Below, piece after piece: positions 1 to 11,275 of a DNA stretch of 64,000 bases. Source of the DNA: Mytilus trossulus (Eukaryota; Mollusca; Bivalvia; Mytilida; Mytilidae). A program made the position numbers and the translations under genes. The stretch spans positions 41,827,578 to 41,891,577 of the forward strand of contig NC_086378.1 in assembly GCF_036588685.1 (NCBI RefSeq). The letters run 5' to 3'. Numbering within the stretch: the stretch's first letter is position 1; the number at the start of each line of letters is the position of its first letter. Under the pieces are notes generated by a model. The model had not been told where the DNA came from. It ran no database searches and was given only the letters and a program-made list of their open reading frames with translations.

Positions 1-120
1 TGGTTTTAAAACCGACAGAGCAACAAGTGAAACAAAACATACTTATCAAGTCATGCACACATAAATTAAACATAAAAAGCAAGAGTTCATAACAGTATAT
101 AAACATGCAGCACAAAATAT

Positions 121-345
121 AAAAAAAGAAGATGTGGTGCAATGAGACAACTCTCCACAAGAAACTAAAATGACACAGAAATTAACAACTATAGGTCACC
201 GTACGGCTTTCAACAATGAGCCAAGCCCATACCACATAGTCAGCAATAAAAGGCCCCGAAATGACAATGTAAAATAATCCAAACGAGAAAACTAACGGCC
301 TTATTTATGTACAAAAAATGAACGAGGTCTTAAAGCATCTTACAA
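121..345 (+). repeat. Mussel interspersed repeat, copy 1
   Basis: Matches the family whose core reads GATGTGGT..CAATGAGACAAC, followed by a stretch about ATGACACAGAAATTAAC and AAAAGGCCCCGAAATGACA. Other copies in this window are at 4047-4420 (plus), 41455-41535, 48070-48265 and 31140-31266 (minus). No protein coding is visible. The family is abundant in mussel genomic DNA; I do not know its transposon class. Confidence 0.75.
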
Positions 346-420
346 GTTAAACACACACTGAACCCTGCAATTATGAGATAAAAACACAAAAGCAAAATAA
401 AATAGTTGTACATTTAAAGG

Positions 421-1290
421 ATACTAGAACACACCCGTGATATCGCGGGTCTGTGAATGAATTAAAGTATATAACTATGCGCGAGCCTTGTCATCTGATA
501 AATTCATGCCGATTATAAGATACACAGTTTTCTCAGCTTTCAAATCTTTCTGTTTGAACCCGTCGAACTGGAACTTATAATTTATTTGGAAAACTATATA
601 ACTATGCGCAAGCCTTATTTTAGTATTACTGAGTATTGTCATCTGATAAAGTCATGCCGATTATAAGATACACAGTTTTCTCTGCTTTCAAATCTTTCTG
701 TTTGAACCCGTCGGACTGGAACTTATCAATTATTGGTAATATTAATTATTTGGAAAACAAAAGGTCCTGGAATGGAGTATTTTTTAATCAACAGCATTGT
801 AATATATTAGTTATGAATAAAGTTGAATTCTTTGATTCGCTGTTTAATGTCATGCATGCCCACAAACAAATTGAAAACTGTACCTATACGCCTTATTTTT
901 TGTCTAGATTTGTTATCTTAGAAAGTCTTACTGATTACTATACTACAATAGGTAACAATTTGACAATTTAGTAGTGTCAACCCTGTGATTATGACCCGTG
1001 TATATAGCATATTAATCCTGAATACACCGTTTCGTGGTGCGCCTGTCAGATGCGGAACGTACAGATAAGGTAATAGGTAACAGGTGAAAATACTTTTGGT
1101 ATCGGTATCGGACTCGACCTGGAACTTCTTAATTATTGGCAATTTTAATTACGTGGAAAACAAAAGGGCCTGGAGTGTTGTAATTTTTAATCTACACCTT
1201 TGTACTATATAAGTTAAATATAAAGTTGAATTCTTTGATTCGTCGTTTTTACGTGATGACGGCTGACAAATTGGACCTCGTAATTTTAGT
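421..1290. repeat. Degenerate tandem block after a CCCGCGATATCGCGGG-like palindrome
   Basis: Starts with an 'actagaacacacccg..atcgcggg' palindromic repeat; a second copy of that start lies at 12023-12065. Two direct copies (about 470-595 and 600-760) of a block containing GATTATAAGATACACAG and TTTCTGTTTGAACCCGTCG follow. A third, more diverged copy of the block's later part is at 1090-1260. The open frame at 636-971 is just this repeat read through, with no recognisable domain. Confidence 0.6.
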
Positions 1291-1944
1291 ATTATAGATA
1301 TAGATAAGATAGTTGGGTCATTATCTAAAAAAAACATGCAAAACTATGTTATTCGGTATGTTTAAGTCAAAAGACATAACATTATATCAAAATAACACTT
1401 GGATATGTTAGATATGAATGTTTTGTGATACACTATATACAGTTTACCATATGAAATGTTATAAAAAAACATCTTTAATGTTTAAACCCTTGGATATAGC
1501 CAGAATCAACTGTTATTTTTTACTATAAATCCTTTCAGATCTGATATAGGACTATTATTTATATACCATTTGTTATTAGGATTTATCACTTTTTAATTGC
1601 ATTTTGATACATACAAACCTTTTTTAGTGATTTGGGAGGTGAATGTTGGTTTTATGATAAAAAAAAAAATCACCAAAAAAAAAATGTCTCATTTCTAAAG
1701 TCACTGGGTGTATCCAAAAGACAAATGGGTAGGGTAAGAGTTATCTTTCTCAAGATTTCAGCATTTGCAATAGTTTCGTCTTAGCAATGTTACCTGTAAG
1801 CATGTTATGCAAAAGAAAACAAACATTTATGTTGAAAATTTAGTGAAAAAATCTTAAAACTACATCATAATTGAAAATGGTGTACCCTTATAAAAATTAT
1901 TTTTTGAAAACATTTCCTGAACTTTGAATTATGAAATTTATTGA
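1291..1944. other. AT-rich sequence, nothing recognised
   Basis: No open frame of note, no tandem structure and no inverted repeat seen by eye. Poly-A stretches lie at about 1661-1685. Confidence 0.4.
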
Positions 1945-2520
1945 TTATAGAAAAGAGGGACGAAAGATACCAAAGGGACAGTCAAACTCATAAATCGAAA
2001 ATAAACTTACAACGCCATGGCTAAAAATGAAAAAGACAAACAATAGTACACATGACACAACCAAGAATGAACATAACGAACCCCACCAAAACAAGGGGTG
2101 ATCTCAGGTGCTCCGGAAGGGTTAGCAGATCCTGCTCCAAATGTGGCACCCGTCGTGTTGCTTATGTGATAACAAATCTGGTAAACAGTCTAATTCGGTA
2201 GGTCACATTCATGAAAGGGAAGGGGATTGTAGTTACGACGTAAGAAACATATCCGATATCATTTGTGAAACGGTTATTCCATAACGGTCAACCAACTCGT
2301 GATGGCGTCCGTAAAATTTACGAAGGGATGATTTCAACTTCACCATTTGGAACTCTTGGTTTGATAGCTTCCTTGTGAGCAGCAACCCTCTATTAAGAAA
2401 ATCCTGAAAGGATATGCAAGCACGGGAATATCGTATCAATTTGGAGATATATACCCCGTATGCAGGTGCTGCTGGAATGTTGCTACTTAGAAATGGAAAG
2501 TTCACAATTGGAAAGCTGAA
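1945..2520 (-). pseudogene. Penelope-like retroelement, 3' fragment of the RT gene
   Basis: On the minus strand, 2233-2505 encodes a 90-residue C-terminal piece of a Penelope-like reverse transcriptase. It includes the downstream block with AAPAYGVYIS, LIRYSRAC, FLNRGLLLTRKL and LRKFYGRHHELVDRYGI. The upstream RT motifs are absent. The 3' flank (1945-2232) contains the family tail with GACGAAAGATACCAAAGGGACAG and CCATGGC. The same tail occurs in plus orientation at 17700-17960, and a short piece lies at 47084-47136. It is a 5'-truncated copy, as expected for a dead retroelement insertion. Confidence 0.75.
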
Positions 2521-3066
2521 ATCATCTCTTTTGTCGTAAAGTTTTGTTTCTACCGACCCTCATTGTCAATTTCTAGGTGTAAGTCAAGATATGCACCAGA
2601 AACATGCACCAGAAACATGCACCAGTAACAACATATATATATATATACTGGGGGAATGGAGCACTTATTTCGTAACTAAATCTTAAAATACACCTTAACT
2701 TAGTGGTGTTACTGTCAATGGTTAATCCATTTTGATAGAAATAACACCATTGACCAGTTAAGTAACACAACTGAAGATATCATGAAAATCAGCATTGTTT
2801 TGTGTTTCTTTCATGCTTAACAAGCGAAACTGGCATCATATTATTTATGAAACAACAATATTTATTTAACAATGTTTTAACAATATCATGTATTACATAT
2901 ACAAAGTTTTCACAAACTGGTGTATGCTGTTAACACCAATGACACTATTTAGTAACACTATTGACATTTTTAGTTATTGATGTTATGTTATATAGTTTGA
3001 GATATTTTAGCCTAAGAAATATTTTTTCATCTTTTTCTTTTGCTCGGTGTTCTTGGTTATGGGCGT
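2521..3066. other. Spacer with short GCACCAGAAACAT and TA tandem repeats
   Basis: Three copies of a 13-nt GCACCAGAAACAT-like unit run into a TA-dinucleotide tract at about 2590-2650. The rest is AT-rich with no coding signal. Confidence 0.4.
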
Positions 3067-3195
3067 CAAGTTGGTTACTTATTCCCTATTCCCTATTCGT
3101 TACCTATTCCCTATTCCCTATATATTCGTTACCTATTCCCTATTCCCTATTCGTTACCTGTTTCCTATTCGTTACCTATTCGTTACTTATTTGAT
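3067..3195 (+). repeat. Simple tandem array of TTATTCCCTATTCGTTACC-type units
   Basis: Repeated permutations of CTATTCCCTATTCGTTACC. The same words (GTTACCTATTCGTTACTTATTC) occur inside every unit of the 167-bp array at 4430-6240, so the two arrays probably share an origin. Confidence 0.7.
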
Positions 3196-3224
3196 TTTTA
3201 ATATCCTTCCCCCTTTTTAATTAT

Positions 3225-3775
3225 GGCATGGAATGGTTTAATATGGCTGCCGTTACCATGGAAACGGCACAAATGTGATAAAAATCAGTTTTTGGTTTTG
3301 GTGAACTGTTTGGATATGCTTCAACTCAGAATCATCATATTTTAAAACAATGTAGGTGCCCACTATATACAGGTGTTGGATCATTTTGGCGATCATTGGA
3401 ACTACTACACCAAAATTTTCAAAAATCTCAAAATGCTCAAAACTTCATGAAACTTCACAGTAATGATGAGCAAAATTGGAAGATGTGGCATTTGGAGTTG
3501 GAATTTCCAAAATAGGTCCTGTTACCATGGAAACAATGCAAAAAGGTCAAAAATTTCAAAAATAAGAATTTTGAGCAACCTGGATGAAACTTTACAGGAA
3601 TGGTAACTGGCATAGGCAGAGTTGGATTTTGAGGATAGAATTTTCAAAATGGCCGCCGTAACCATGGAAACAGCAAAAATATCGAAAATTGCAAAAATGT
3701 TACCAGACATCTGTAGATGCTCTCTTTGACTTTGGAATTGTCAAAATGGCTGCCGCTCACCTGGCAATAGGGGGA
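3225..3775. repeat. Dispersed repeat with 'gccgttaccatggaaac' units
   Basis: The word ATGGC(T/C)GCCGT(T/A)ACCATGGAAAC recurs at about 3243 and 3650, with a diverged version at 3518, and is separated by AT-rich text with repeated CAAAAAT words. Nothing coding is supported; the open frame on the minus strand at 3522-3710 is incidental. Confidence 0.45.
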
Positions 3776-4046
3776 AGGGTGCCATCCGTTCTTGCTAGCA
3801 ATTACAAATCTAGTTGTTTTAAAACGCTTATATCTGGTAATAGTTCTAAATTTGTTGAGGTAAAATGATCTTTTTATGACCTATTTATATGTGTTTGTGC
3901 TCAACCGATCCTTTTACTTCATGTTCGATACGCATTTGTTCCTTATTAGTTTTTTTTATACGTTCTACCTTTTAACTGCTTTATGTCCGTATGTTTGAAG
4001 ATGGATCCTTGTTCGACGGGATGAAATCCCCGTGTTAGCGCTTGCA

Positions 4047-4425
4047 TAAAAAAGAAGATGTGGTATGATTGCCAATGAGACAACACTCCACAATAGACCA
4101 AAATGACACAGAAATTATCAACTATAGGTCACTGTACGACCTTCAACAATGAGCATAGCCCAAACCGTGTAGTCACCTATAAAAGGTCTAGACATGACAA
4201 CCTCACACAATTAAAACAACAAAACTGACGGCCGTATTTCATATACAAAAAAATAAACAAAAAACAAATATGTAACACAAAAACAAACGATAACTACTTA
4301 ATTTCGGGCTCTTGTCTAGGGACAGGCATATACTAACATAATGTGGTGGGGTTAAACATGTAAGCAGGGTGTACATCGTTTCGGAGCATGCTATTACCTT
4401 GTTTAATTCGTTCCATCAGGGACGT
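4047..4425 (+). repeat. Mussel interspersed repeat, copy 2 (longer)
   Basis: Longest plus-strand copy here of the GATGTGGTATGATTGCCAATGAGAC family. It continues past the ACGGCC / ATGTAACACAAAAACAAACGA stretch to TGTGGTGGGGTTAAACATGT. It directly abuts the 167-bp tandem array. Confidence 0.75.
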
Positions 4426-4429
4426 ATAT

Positions 4430-6240
4430 AAATCCTTGGTTCCATCACTCGCTTATAATTCCCTTATAATACGTGTATCATACGTTGCACCTTTTAAAAC
4501 ATGATTTTTAATTGTTTTGTTGTCTCTGGTCACCGTGGTATATTTGGGTTCTTAGAGGTGATATAACTCTATAAGCGCATTTGTACCCGTTCCAGCACTC
4601 GGATAATACCCAGTTAAATATTCGTTACTTATTCACTTTTAATACGTTTGTTATACGTTGCACCTTTTAGAAAAGAATTTTCAATTGTGTTCATATCTCT
4701 GGTGGTAATAATGTGTTCTTATATATTAAATACCCCTATTAGCGCGTATGTACCCGTTCCAGCGCTCAGATACCCTGTTACTTAGTCGTTCCTGATTCGC
4801 TTTTAATGCGCGGGGTATACGTTGCACCTTGAAATAAATCGTTTTTTAATTGTGTTCATGTCTCTGATGGTAACTATGTGTTCTTGGAGATGAAATTACC
4901 CTATTAGAGCGCATGTACCCGTTCCAGCGCTCGGTTAATACCCTGTTACCTATTCGTTTCCTATTCACTAATAATACGTTTGTTGTACGCTGCACCTTTA
5001 AGAAAAAGGATTTTCAATTGTGTCCGTGTCTGTGGTGGTAACAATGTTTTCTTATAGATGAAATGACCCTATTAGCACGCATGTACCCGTTCCAGCGCTC
5101 GGTAAATAACCTGTTCCCTATTCGTTACTTATTCACTTATAATACGTTTGTTGTACGTTGCACCTTTTAGAAAAGGATTTTAATTGTGTCCGTGCCTCTG
5201 GTGGTAACAATGTGTTCTTAAAGATGAAATGACCCTATTAGCGCGCATGTACCCGTTCCAGCGCTCGGTAAATAACCTGTTACATTGTACCTTTTCGTTA
5301 CCTATTTGTTACTTATTTACTTATAAAACGTTTGTTGTACGTTGTACCTTTTAGAAAAGGGTTTTCAATTGTGTTCATGTCTCTGGTGGTAACAATGTGT
5401 TCTTAGAGATGAAATGACCCTATTAGAGCGCATGTACCCGTTCCAGCGCTCGGTTAATACCCTGTTACCTATTCGTTACTTATTCGCTTTTAATACGTTT
5501 GTTGTAAGTTGCACCTTTTACAAAAGGATTTTCAATTTAGTTCATATCTCTGATGGGTATAATGTGTTCTTAGAGATCAAATGACCCTATGAGCGCGCAT
5601 GTTCCCGTTCCAGCGCTCGGTAAATAACCTGTTACCTATTCGTTACCTATTCGTTACCTAATCACTTATGATATGTTTGTGGTACATTGCACCCTTATAA
5701 AAGGATTTTCAATTGTGTCCGTGTCTCTGGTGGTAACAATGTGTTCTTAGAGATGAAATGACCCTATTAGCTCGCATGTACCCGTTCCAGCGCTCGGTTA
5801 ATACCCTGTTACCTTTTCGTTACCTATTCACTTATAATACGTTTGTTGTACGTTGCACCTTTTAGAAAAGGATTTTCAATTAAGTTCATATCTCTGGTGG
5901 TAATAATGTTTTCTTATAGATGAAATACCCCTATTAGCGCAAATGTACTCGTACCAGCGTTCGGAAAATATACCCTGTTACTTATTCATTCCTTACTCGC
6001 TTTGAATGCGAGGAGTATACGTTGCACCTTGAAATAACTCGCTTTTTAATTGTGTTCATGTCTCTGGTGGTAACAATGTGTTCTTTGAGATGAAATGACC
6101 CTATTAACGCGAATGTACCCGTTCCAGCGCTCGGTTAATACCCTGTTACATATTCGTTACCTATTCACTTGTAATACGTTTGTTGTACCTTGCTACATTT
6201 TAGAAAAGGATTTTCAATTGTGTTCATGTCTCTGATTTTA
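4430..6240 (+). repeat. Satellite-like tandem array, ~167-bp period, about 11 units
   Basis: The word GTTCCAGCGCTCGG (or a one- or two-base variant) recurs at about 4590, 4757, 4921, 5089, 5255, 5440, 5606, 5784, 5951 and 6121. Spacings are 164-185 bp, mostly 166-168. Each unit also carries GTTACCTATTCGTTAC, AATACGTTTGTTGTACGTTGCACC, AAAAGGATTTTCAATTGTGT, TCTCTGGTGGTAACAATGTG and GATGAAATGACCCTATTAG. Units are diverged, and the longer spacings hold small internal duplications of CGTTACCTATT. No coding potential. Confidence 0.92.
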
Positions 6241-6255
6241 TAAATATTTTTATAT

Positions 6256-6305
6256 GAGCGTCACTGATGAGTCTTATGTAGACGAAACGCGCGTCTGGCG
6301 ATCGC
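6256..6305 (+). ncRNA. Hammerhead-ribozyme-like motif, degraded copy
   Basis: The core CTGATGA (6264-6270), stem II GTC/GAC around TTATGTA, and GAAAC are present. The 3' side reads GCGAT rather than GCGTA, so the nucleotide expected to close stem III is changed. Compare the better copy at 8137-8200. The motif is common in bivalve repeats. Self-cleavage of this copy is unlikely. Confidence 0.4.
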
Positions 6306-6989
6306 GTGTTCAATCCTCACTGCCGGAGGGCGGAGAATTTATTTCCTATATTGAATGTATCTTAACTTTACTTTACTTTCAATTTCAATTAAGACAACTG
6401 AAATACGTGATTAAGTTAATAAGAAATCCCCCTTTTTTCTCCTCTCTCTCTGTTTTTGTTACATTCTTAGCCTTGATACTCAAACATACCAGATTCTCAT
6501 TAGATATTCACTCAAAGTTCTTTCCAAAAGGCTCATTCTGTAAGCAGTTTTGAATAACACATCTTTTGCAGAAACTTGTGCCATTTATTTGACTTTGACA
6601 AAATTTCTTCAAAATTGACTATTTTTTCGGTCTTGCAAGCATTGATATATCTACCCATCAGGCAGGTTTTACATCTTTCTGTATAAAGTTTTCACCTAAA
6701 ACGTTTCTAAAAGTCTTCATGCATTACTTTTACACTAAAACTATGTTCTATTTTTGTCACTAAAAGTCTGTACAACCGCTTTTCCGCTTGAATTGTACAT
6801 ATTTTTCATTTAATTCAGCATGTCACGTGACTTTTTGAGAGATATCACGTGACCAACGAAAGATTTTCTGGAAACTTTGATCAATTATCTGTCAGATGAG
6901 TCTTAATTGCCCTTTGAGTGAGTTTTTTTTATACCGAAATCAGTGTACAATTGATTGAAACTAGATAGCCTTTATTCGGGTAGAAATGG
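6306..6989. other. Non-coding sequence, nothing recognised
   Basis: AT-rich. The weak open frame at 6254-6553 runs out of the hammerhead-like repeat and has no domain. Confidence 0.35.
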
Positions 6990-7690
6990 TAAAAAAAAAA
7001 CTGGAACGTTAAAGGGTGAAAGACCTGCTGCCTTTCATACAAAAATTCGTAAGGGTTCCGCGGAACCGAGTGTCTCGCCTACTTTTGCTGCTAATCGCAG
7101 GCTCAACAAAAAATGAGGAACAAAATTAATAAAATCCTCTCAATACTTTCTTTTTATTCTAAACAAGCTTCTGTCCAAGTTTGGTAAAAATCTAGTGGTG
7201 TTTATGAAACTTATAAATGTTTAAAAACTAACTGCAGACTGTATGTAATGTTAACTGGAAGAAAAACTAAGTCCATTTATAAGAAAAATACGGATAATCA
7301 GGTACACATTTGTTTAATTAATAAAATTTCCTTCTAGTTACTAGCTTTTAGATCTTAAATAAGCTTCTGTACAAATTTAATATAAATGCAGGATAGTTTA
7401 AGAAAGTTATTAAAATTTAAAAAAAACAACAGAGTGAATGTTATGTTTCCTGACAGAAAAACTTAAGTCCATTTATAAGTAAAATACGGATAAAAATGGA
7501 AATTTATCTTTACAAAATTTTCTTGGGTATACTATCTTATGATCTTATGATAAACATGCTTCTGTCCAAGTTTGGTAGAAATCCAGGATGGTTTAAGAAA
7601 GTTATTAAAATTTTAAAAACTTTAACCACAGAGTGAATATTTGTGGACGACGCCGACGACGGAATGTAGGATCGCTGTATCTCGCTTTTT
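6990..7690. repeat. ~190-bp tandem repeat family, block 1
   Basis: Begins with GGTTCCGCGGAACC / TGTCTCGCCTAC. It then repeats a unit with AAGCTTCTGTCCAAGTTTGGTA, AGAAAGTTATTAAAATTT and ACCACAGAGTGAAT, at about 7230, 7425 and 7625. It ends in GACGACGCCGACGACGGAATGTAGGATCGC. Blocks 2 and 3 of the same family are at 8800-9660 and 10800-11275. Confidence 0.7.
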
Positions 7691-8136
7691 CGAGAAAATT
7701 GTTATGTATTCATCAAATTCACACGAAGCTTTATTTATTACCACTTTTAAATCTTAGTTCTCTGATTACTTGTTTGGAAACTATTCACAACCCCTCATCT
7801 AACCAATATAAACTTACGTAAAAGTCATTTATCAACTGAATATTATTTATTTATTTATTTGTACCTATCATTTCTTATACCTATATTTAGCAATTGCAAT
7901 TAAACTAAAATTTTCTAAATTACAGTAGTCAGCACTTCTGTGTTGAGTTGAGTTATCATTGATATGTTCATAATTGTAAATTAACTGTTAACAAACTTTG
8001 AATAATTTGAAAAACTAAGGCTTTTCTACCTCAGGAAAAGATTACCTTAGCTGTATTTGGCAAAACTTTTAGGAATTTTTGGTCCTCAATGCTCTTCAAC
8101 TTCGTACTTTATTTGGCCTTTTAAACTGTTTTCGAT
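7691..8136. other. Spacer, nothing recognised
   Basis: AT-rich, with a short TTTA tandem at about 7846-7860. No gene signal. Confidence 0.35.
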
Positions 8137-8200
8137 TAGAGCGTCACTGATGAGTCTTTTGTAGACGAAACGCGCGTCTGGCGTAAATATACAATCTTAA
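8137..8200 (+). ncRNA. Hammerhead-ribozyme-like motif in a bivalve repeat
   Basis: CTGATGA at 8147-8153 is followed by stem II GTC-TTTTGTA-GAC, then GAA and a possible stem III ACGC/GCGT around GCGTCTG. The expected cleavage nucleotide is the A at 8185 (triplet GTA). Distal pairing GATTAGA (8134-8140) with TCTTAATC downstream can be drawn, but bases right next to the core do not pair, so stem I is imperfect. This is inference from motif reading; no folding was computed. The motif family is widespread in molluscan repeats and is related to retrozyme-type elements. Confidence 0.45.
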
Positions 8201-8799
8201 TCCTGGTATCTATGATGAGTTTATTTACAAGCATTCGTTGTAGGGTCTCAATATTGACGACTTATAGTCTAAACCTCTTGATTGCACCTGTGCTACTTCT
8301 CTGCGAAATGTGTTATCCAAAGGCTCGAAATATCGCAGTCCATCAATTTGAATTACAAGTTTAAAATAAATACTGATGGATTCAGACGAGCATTATGCCA
8401 GGCAATGGGTTTACCGCGAGAAAGAAGATGCAGAAACTCTTTCTGAATGGGTTAAGGCTGTTAGGAGGTTGATACAAATCAGAATTTAAAAAAGAAAAAT
8501 GAATGTTTCTATGAACACCAATGCTACATCAATCTTTAACTAGAGGCTGACAGAGTGAGTGACAACAAACCGGATTTTCCTGCAGAATTCGAACATTGAA
8601 CAGTGAGCACGCTTGGACACTTCATTTAAGCTTAAACAACTCTGAATTTGGATTGTGAATGAATATTTGACACATCATACATATTTGAAATATGACATTT
8701 ACCTATTATGGTCCAATATCTACAATATTCGTACATTGTTAGAATCAGCATATCAAATATTCTAAATTTTGATGAAATCAAACAATAGTATATAAAAAA
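8201..8799. other. Spacer, nothing recognised
   Basis: No tandem or inverted structure and no coding frame seen. Confidence 0.35.
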
Positions 8800-9665
8800 T
8801 TTGAAAGGGTTCCGCGGAACCCAGTGTCTCGCCTACTTATGCTGTAAATGGCTTGCTCAACAAAAATGAGATAAAAAATGTGTAAGGGTTCCGCGGAACC
8901 CAGTGTCTCGCCTATTTTTGCTGTAAATCGCAGGCTCAACAACAATGAGGAAAAAAATCAATAAAAATATTCCTCTTGTTACTATTTTATGATTGTAAGA
9001 AAATCTTAGTCCATTTAAAAGTAAATTACAGAAAAAACGGAGTAATCTTTTTACAAACTTTACTTCTGGATACAATCTCATGATCATAAATAAGCTTCTG
9101 TCCAAGTTTAGAACAAACCCAGGATAGTTTAAGAAAGTTATTTAAATTCTAAAAACTTTAACCACAGAGCGAATGTAATGTTTCCCCGCAGAAAAAACTA
9201 AGTCCATTTAAAAGTAAAATATGGAAAAAATGGATTTATTTATTTACAAAACTTACTTCTGGATATTATCTTATGATCATAAACAAGCTTCTGTCCAAGC
9301 TTGGTACAAACCCAGGATAGTTTAAGAAATTTATTAAAATTCTAAAAACTTTAACCACAGAGTGAATGTTTTGTTTCCCCACAGAAAAAACTAAGTCCAT
9401 TTAATTTTATAGTAAAATACAGAAAAAATGGATTTTTTTTTTACAAAATTTACTTCTGGATACTATCTTATGATCATAAACAAGCTTCTGTCCAAATTTG
9501 GTACAAACTCAGGATAGTTTGAGAAAGTTATTAAAATTTTAAAAACTTTAACCACAGAGTGAATATTTGTTGACGCCGCCGCCGACGCCGACGCCGACGG
9601 AATGTAGGATCGCTTAGTCTCGCTTTTTCGACTAAAGTCGAAGGCTCGACAAAAATCAATAAAAA
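8800..9665. repeat. ~190-bp tandem repeat family, block 2
   Basis: Two starts with GGGTTCCGCGGAACCCAGTGTCTCGCC lie at about 8808 and 8884. Units with ACCACAGAG(T/C)GAAT follow at about 9160, 9352 and 9550. The end is a GCCGCCGCCGACGCCGACG run, then TCGACTAAAGTCGAAGGCTCGAC, a short hairpin. The same end closes block 3 at about 11190-11270. Confidence 0.75.
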
Positions 9666-9839
9666 TATTCCTCTTAATACAATCTTTTGATTGTAAGAAG
9701 CTTCTGTCCAAGTTTGGTAAAAATCCAGCATAGTGTATGAATCAAATAAATGCTTTAATAAACAGCTGCGCCATGAGCGCATGATACGTCCGACGTCTTG
9801 TGTGGAAGTTTTATGCAATAATCATAAATAATTTCCGAG

Positions 9840-10795
9840 AAAGTTGTAAGCAATAACCATATATTGCTTTTGAGACACGGCGGGACATGTGAAACCCCCA
9901 ATCCCTTTTTTTTTTTTTTAAACTAAATATCACTAAAATAAAATTTTGAATCAAAACCAAAAAGTATACAGATCTTTAGATTAATATAACAAAGAAGTGT
10001 GTTAAGTTTAAAGCAATAATCATAAATTATTTTTGAGATACGGTGCGACATGTAAAAAAAAACTCCCCTGTTTAACAAAATACTCAATAACTCCAAAATA
10101 AACTTTTGAATCATCACCAAAAAGTATACAGATCTTTAGATTAATATAACAAAAAAGTGTGTAAAGTTTTAAGCAATAATCATAAATTGTTTTTGAGATA
10201 CGGCACAACATGTAAAAAAAAACCTCCCCCTTTTTTACAAAATACTCAATAACTCAAAAATGAAATTTTGAATCATCACCAAAAAGTATACAGATTTTTA
10301 GATTAATAAAACAAAGACATGTTTAAAGTTTTAAGCAATAATCATAAATCGTTTTTGAGATATGGTGCGAAATGTTAAAAAAAAACCTCCCCCTTTTTTT
10401 TTACAAAATACTCAATTACTCAAAAATTAAATTTTGAATCATCACCAAAAAGTATACAGATATTAAGATTAATATAACTAAGAAGTGTTTAAAGTTTTAA
10501 GCCATAAGCAAGAATCGTTTTTGAGATACGGTGCGACATGTGAAAAAACAACACACCCCTGTTTTAGTTACAAAGTGCCGTAACTCAAAAAGTTTTAATC
10601 TTATTTTCACCAAAAAGTTTACAGATCATTTGACCATCATAAGAAACAACAATGTTAAGTTTCATGAAATTTGGATAAGTCGTTCTCAAGTAACGGTGCG
10701 ACATGTTTACGCCGGACAGACAGACGGACGGACGAACACCGGACATTTGTATACCATAATACGTCCCGTCAAAATTTTGACGGGCGTATAAAAAC
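9840..10795. repeat. ~162-bp tandem array with TGACGGG palindromic end
   Basis: Units start near 9853, 10013, 10176, 10337 and 10500. Each has AAGCAATAATCATAAAT, TTTTGAGATACGGTGCGACATGT, a homopolymer A tract, AATCATCACCAAAAAGTATACAGAT and TTAGATTAATATAAC. The right end (10680-10795) contains CAGACAGACGGACGGACGAACACC and the near-palindrome CCCGTCAAAATTTTGACGGG. A diverged reverse-orientation copy of the right end lies at 51135-51370. Confidence 0.85.
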
Positions 10796-10799
10796 TTTA

Positions 10800-11275
10800 A
10801 CTGCAGACTTTACACGTATGTAATGTTAACTGGAAGAAAATCTAAGTCCATTTAAAAGTAAAATTATTTTTACAAAATTTATTTCTGTATACTATCTTAT
10901 GATCATAAATAAGCTTCTGTCCAATTTTGTTACAAACCCAGGATAGTTTAAGAAAGTTATTAAAATTTAAAAACTTTAACCACAGAGTGAATGTAAAGTT
11001 TCCCCGCAGAAAAACTAAGTCCATTTACAAGTAAAATTTTGAAAAAATGGTATTTTATTTTTACAAAATTTACTTCTGGATACTATCTTATGATCATAAA
11101 CAAGCTTCTGTCCAAGTTTGGTAGAAATCCAGTAAAGTTTAAGAAAGTTATTAAAATTTCAAAAACTTTAACCACAGAGTGAATATTTGTGGACGCCGCC
11201 GACGACGACACCGACGGAATGCAGGATCGCTTAGTCTCGCTTTTTCGACTAAAGTCGAAGGCTCGACAATAATAC
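10800..11275. repeat. ~190-bp tandem repeat family, block 3
   Basis: Units with ACCACAGAGTGAAT at about 10977 and 11169, AAGCTTCTGTCC words, and the same GACGCCGCCGACGACGAC / GACTAAAGTCGAAGGCTCGAC end as block 2. Confidence 0.7.

Noticed and set aside
6300-6335. GTTCAATCC resembling a tRNA B box after the degraded hammerhead motif
   Set aside because: No A box at the right spacing and no cloverleaf could be drawn.
9463-9818. Overlapping minus-strand frames with RRRRRRRR and SASASAAAS runs
   Set aside because: Readings of the GCCGCCGACGCCGACG run at the end of the ~190-bp repeat.
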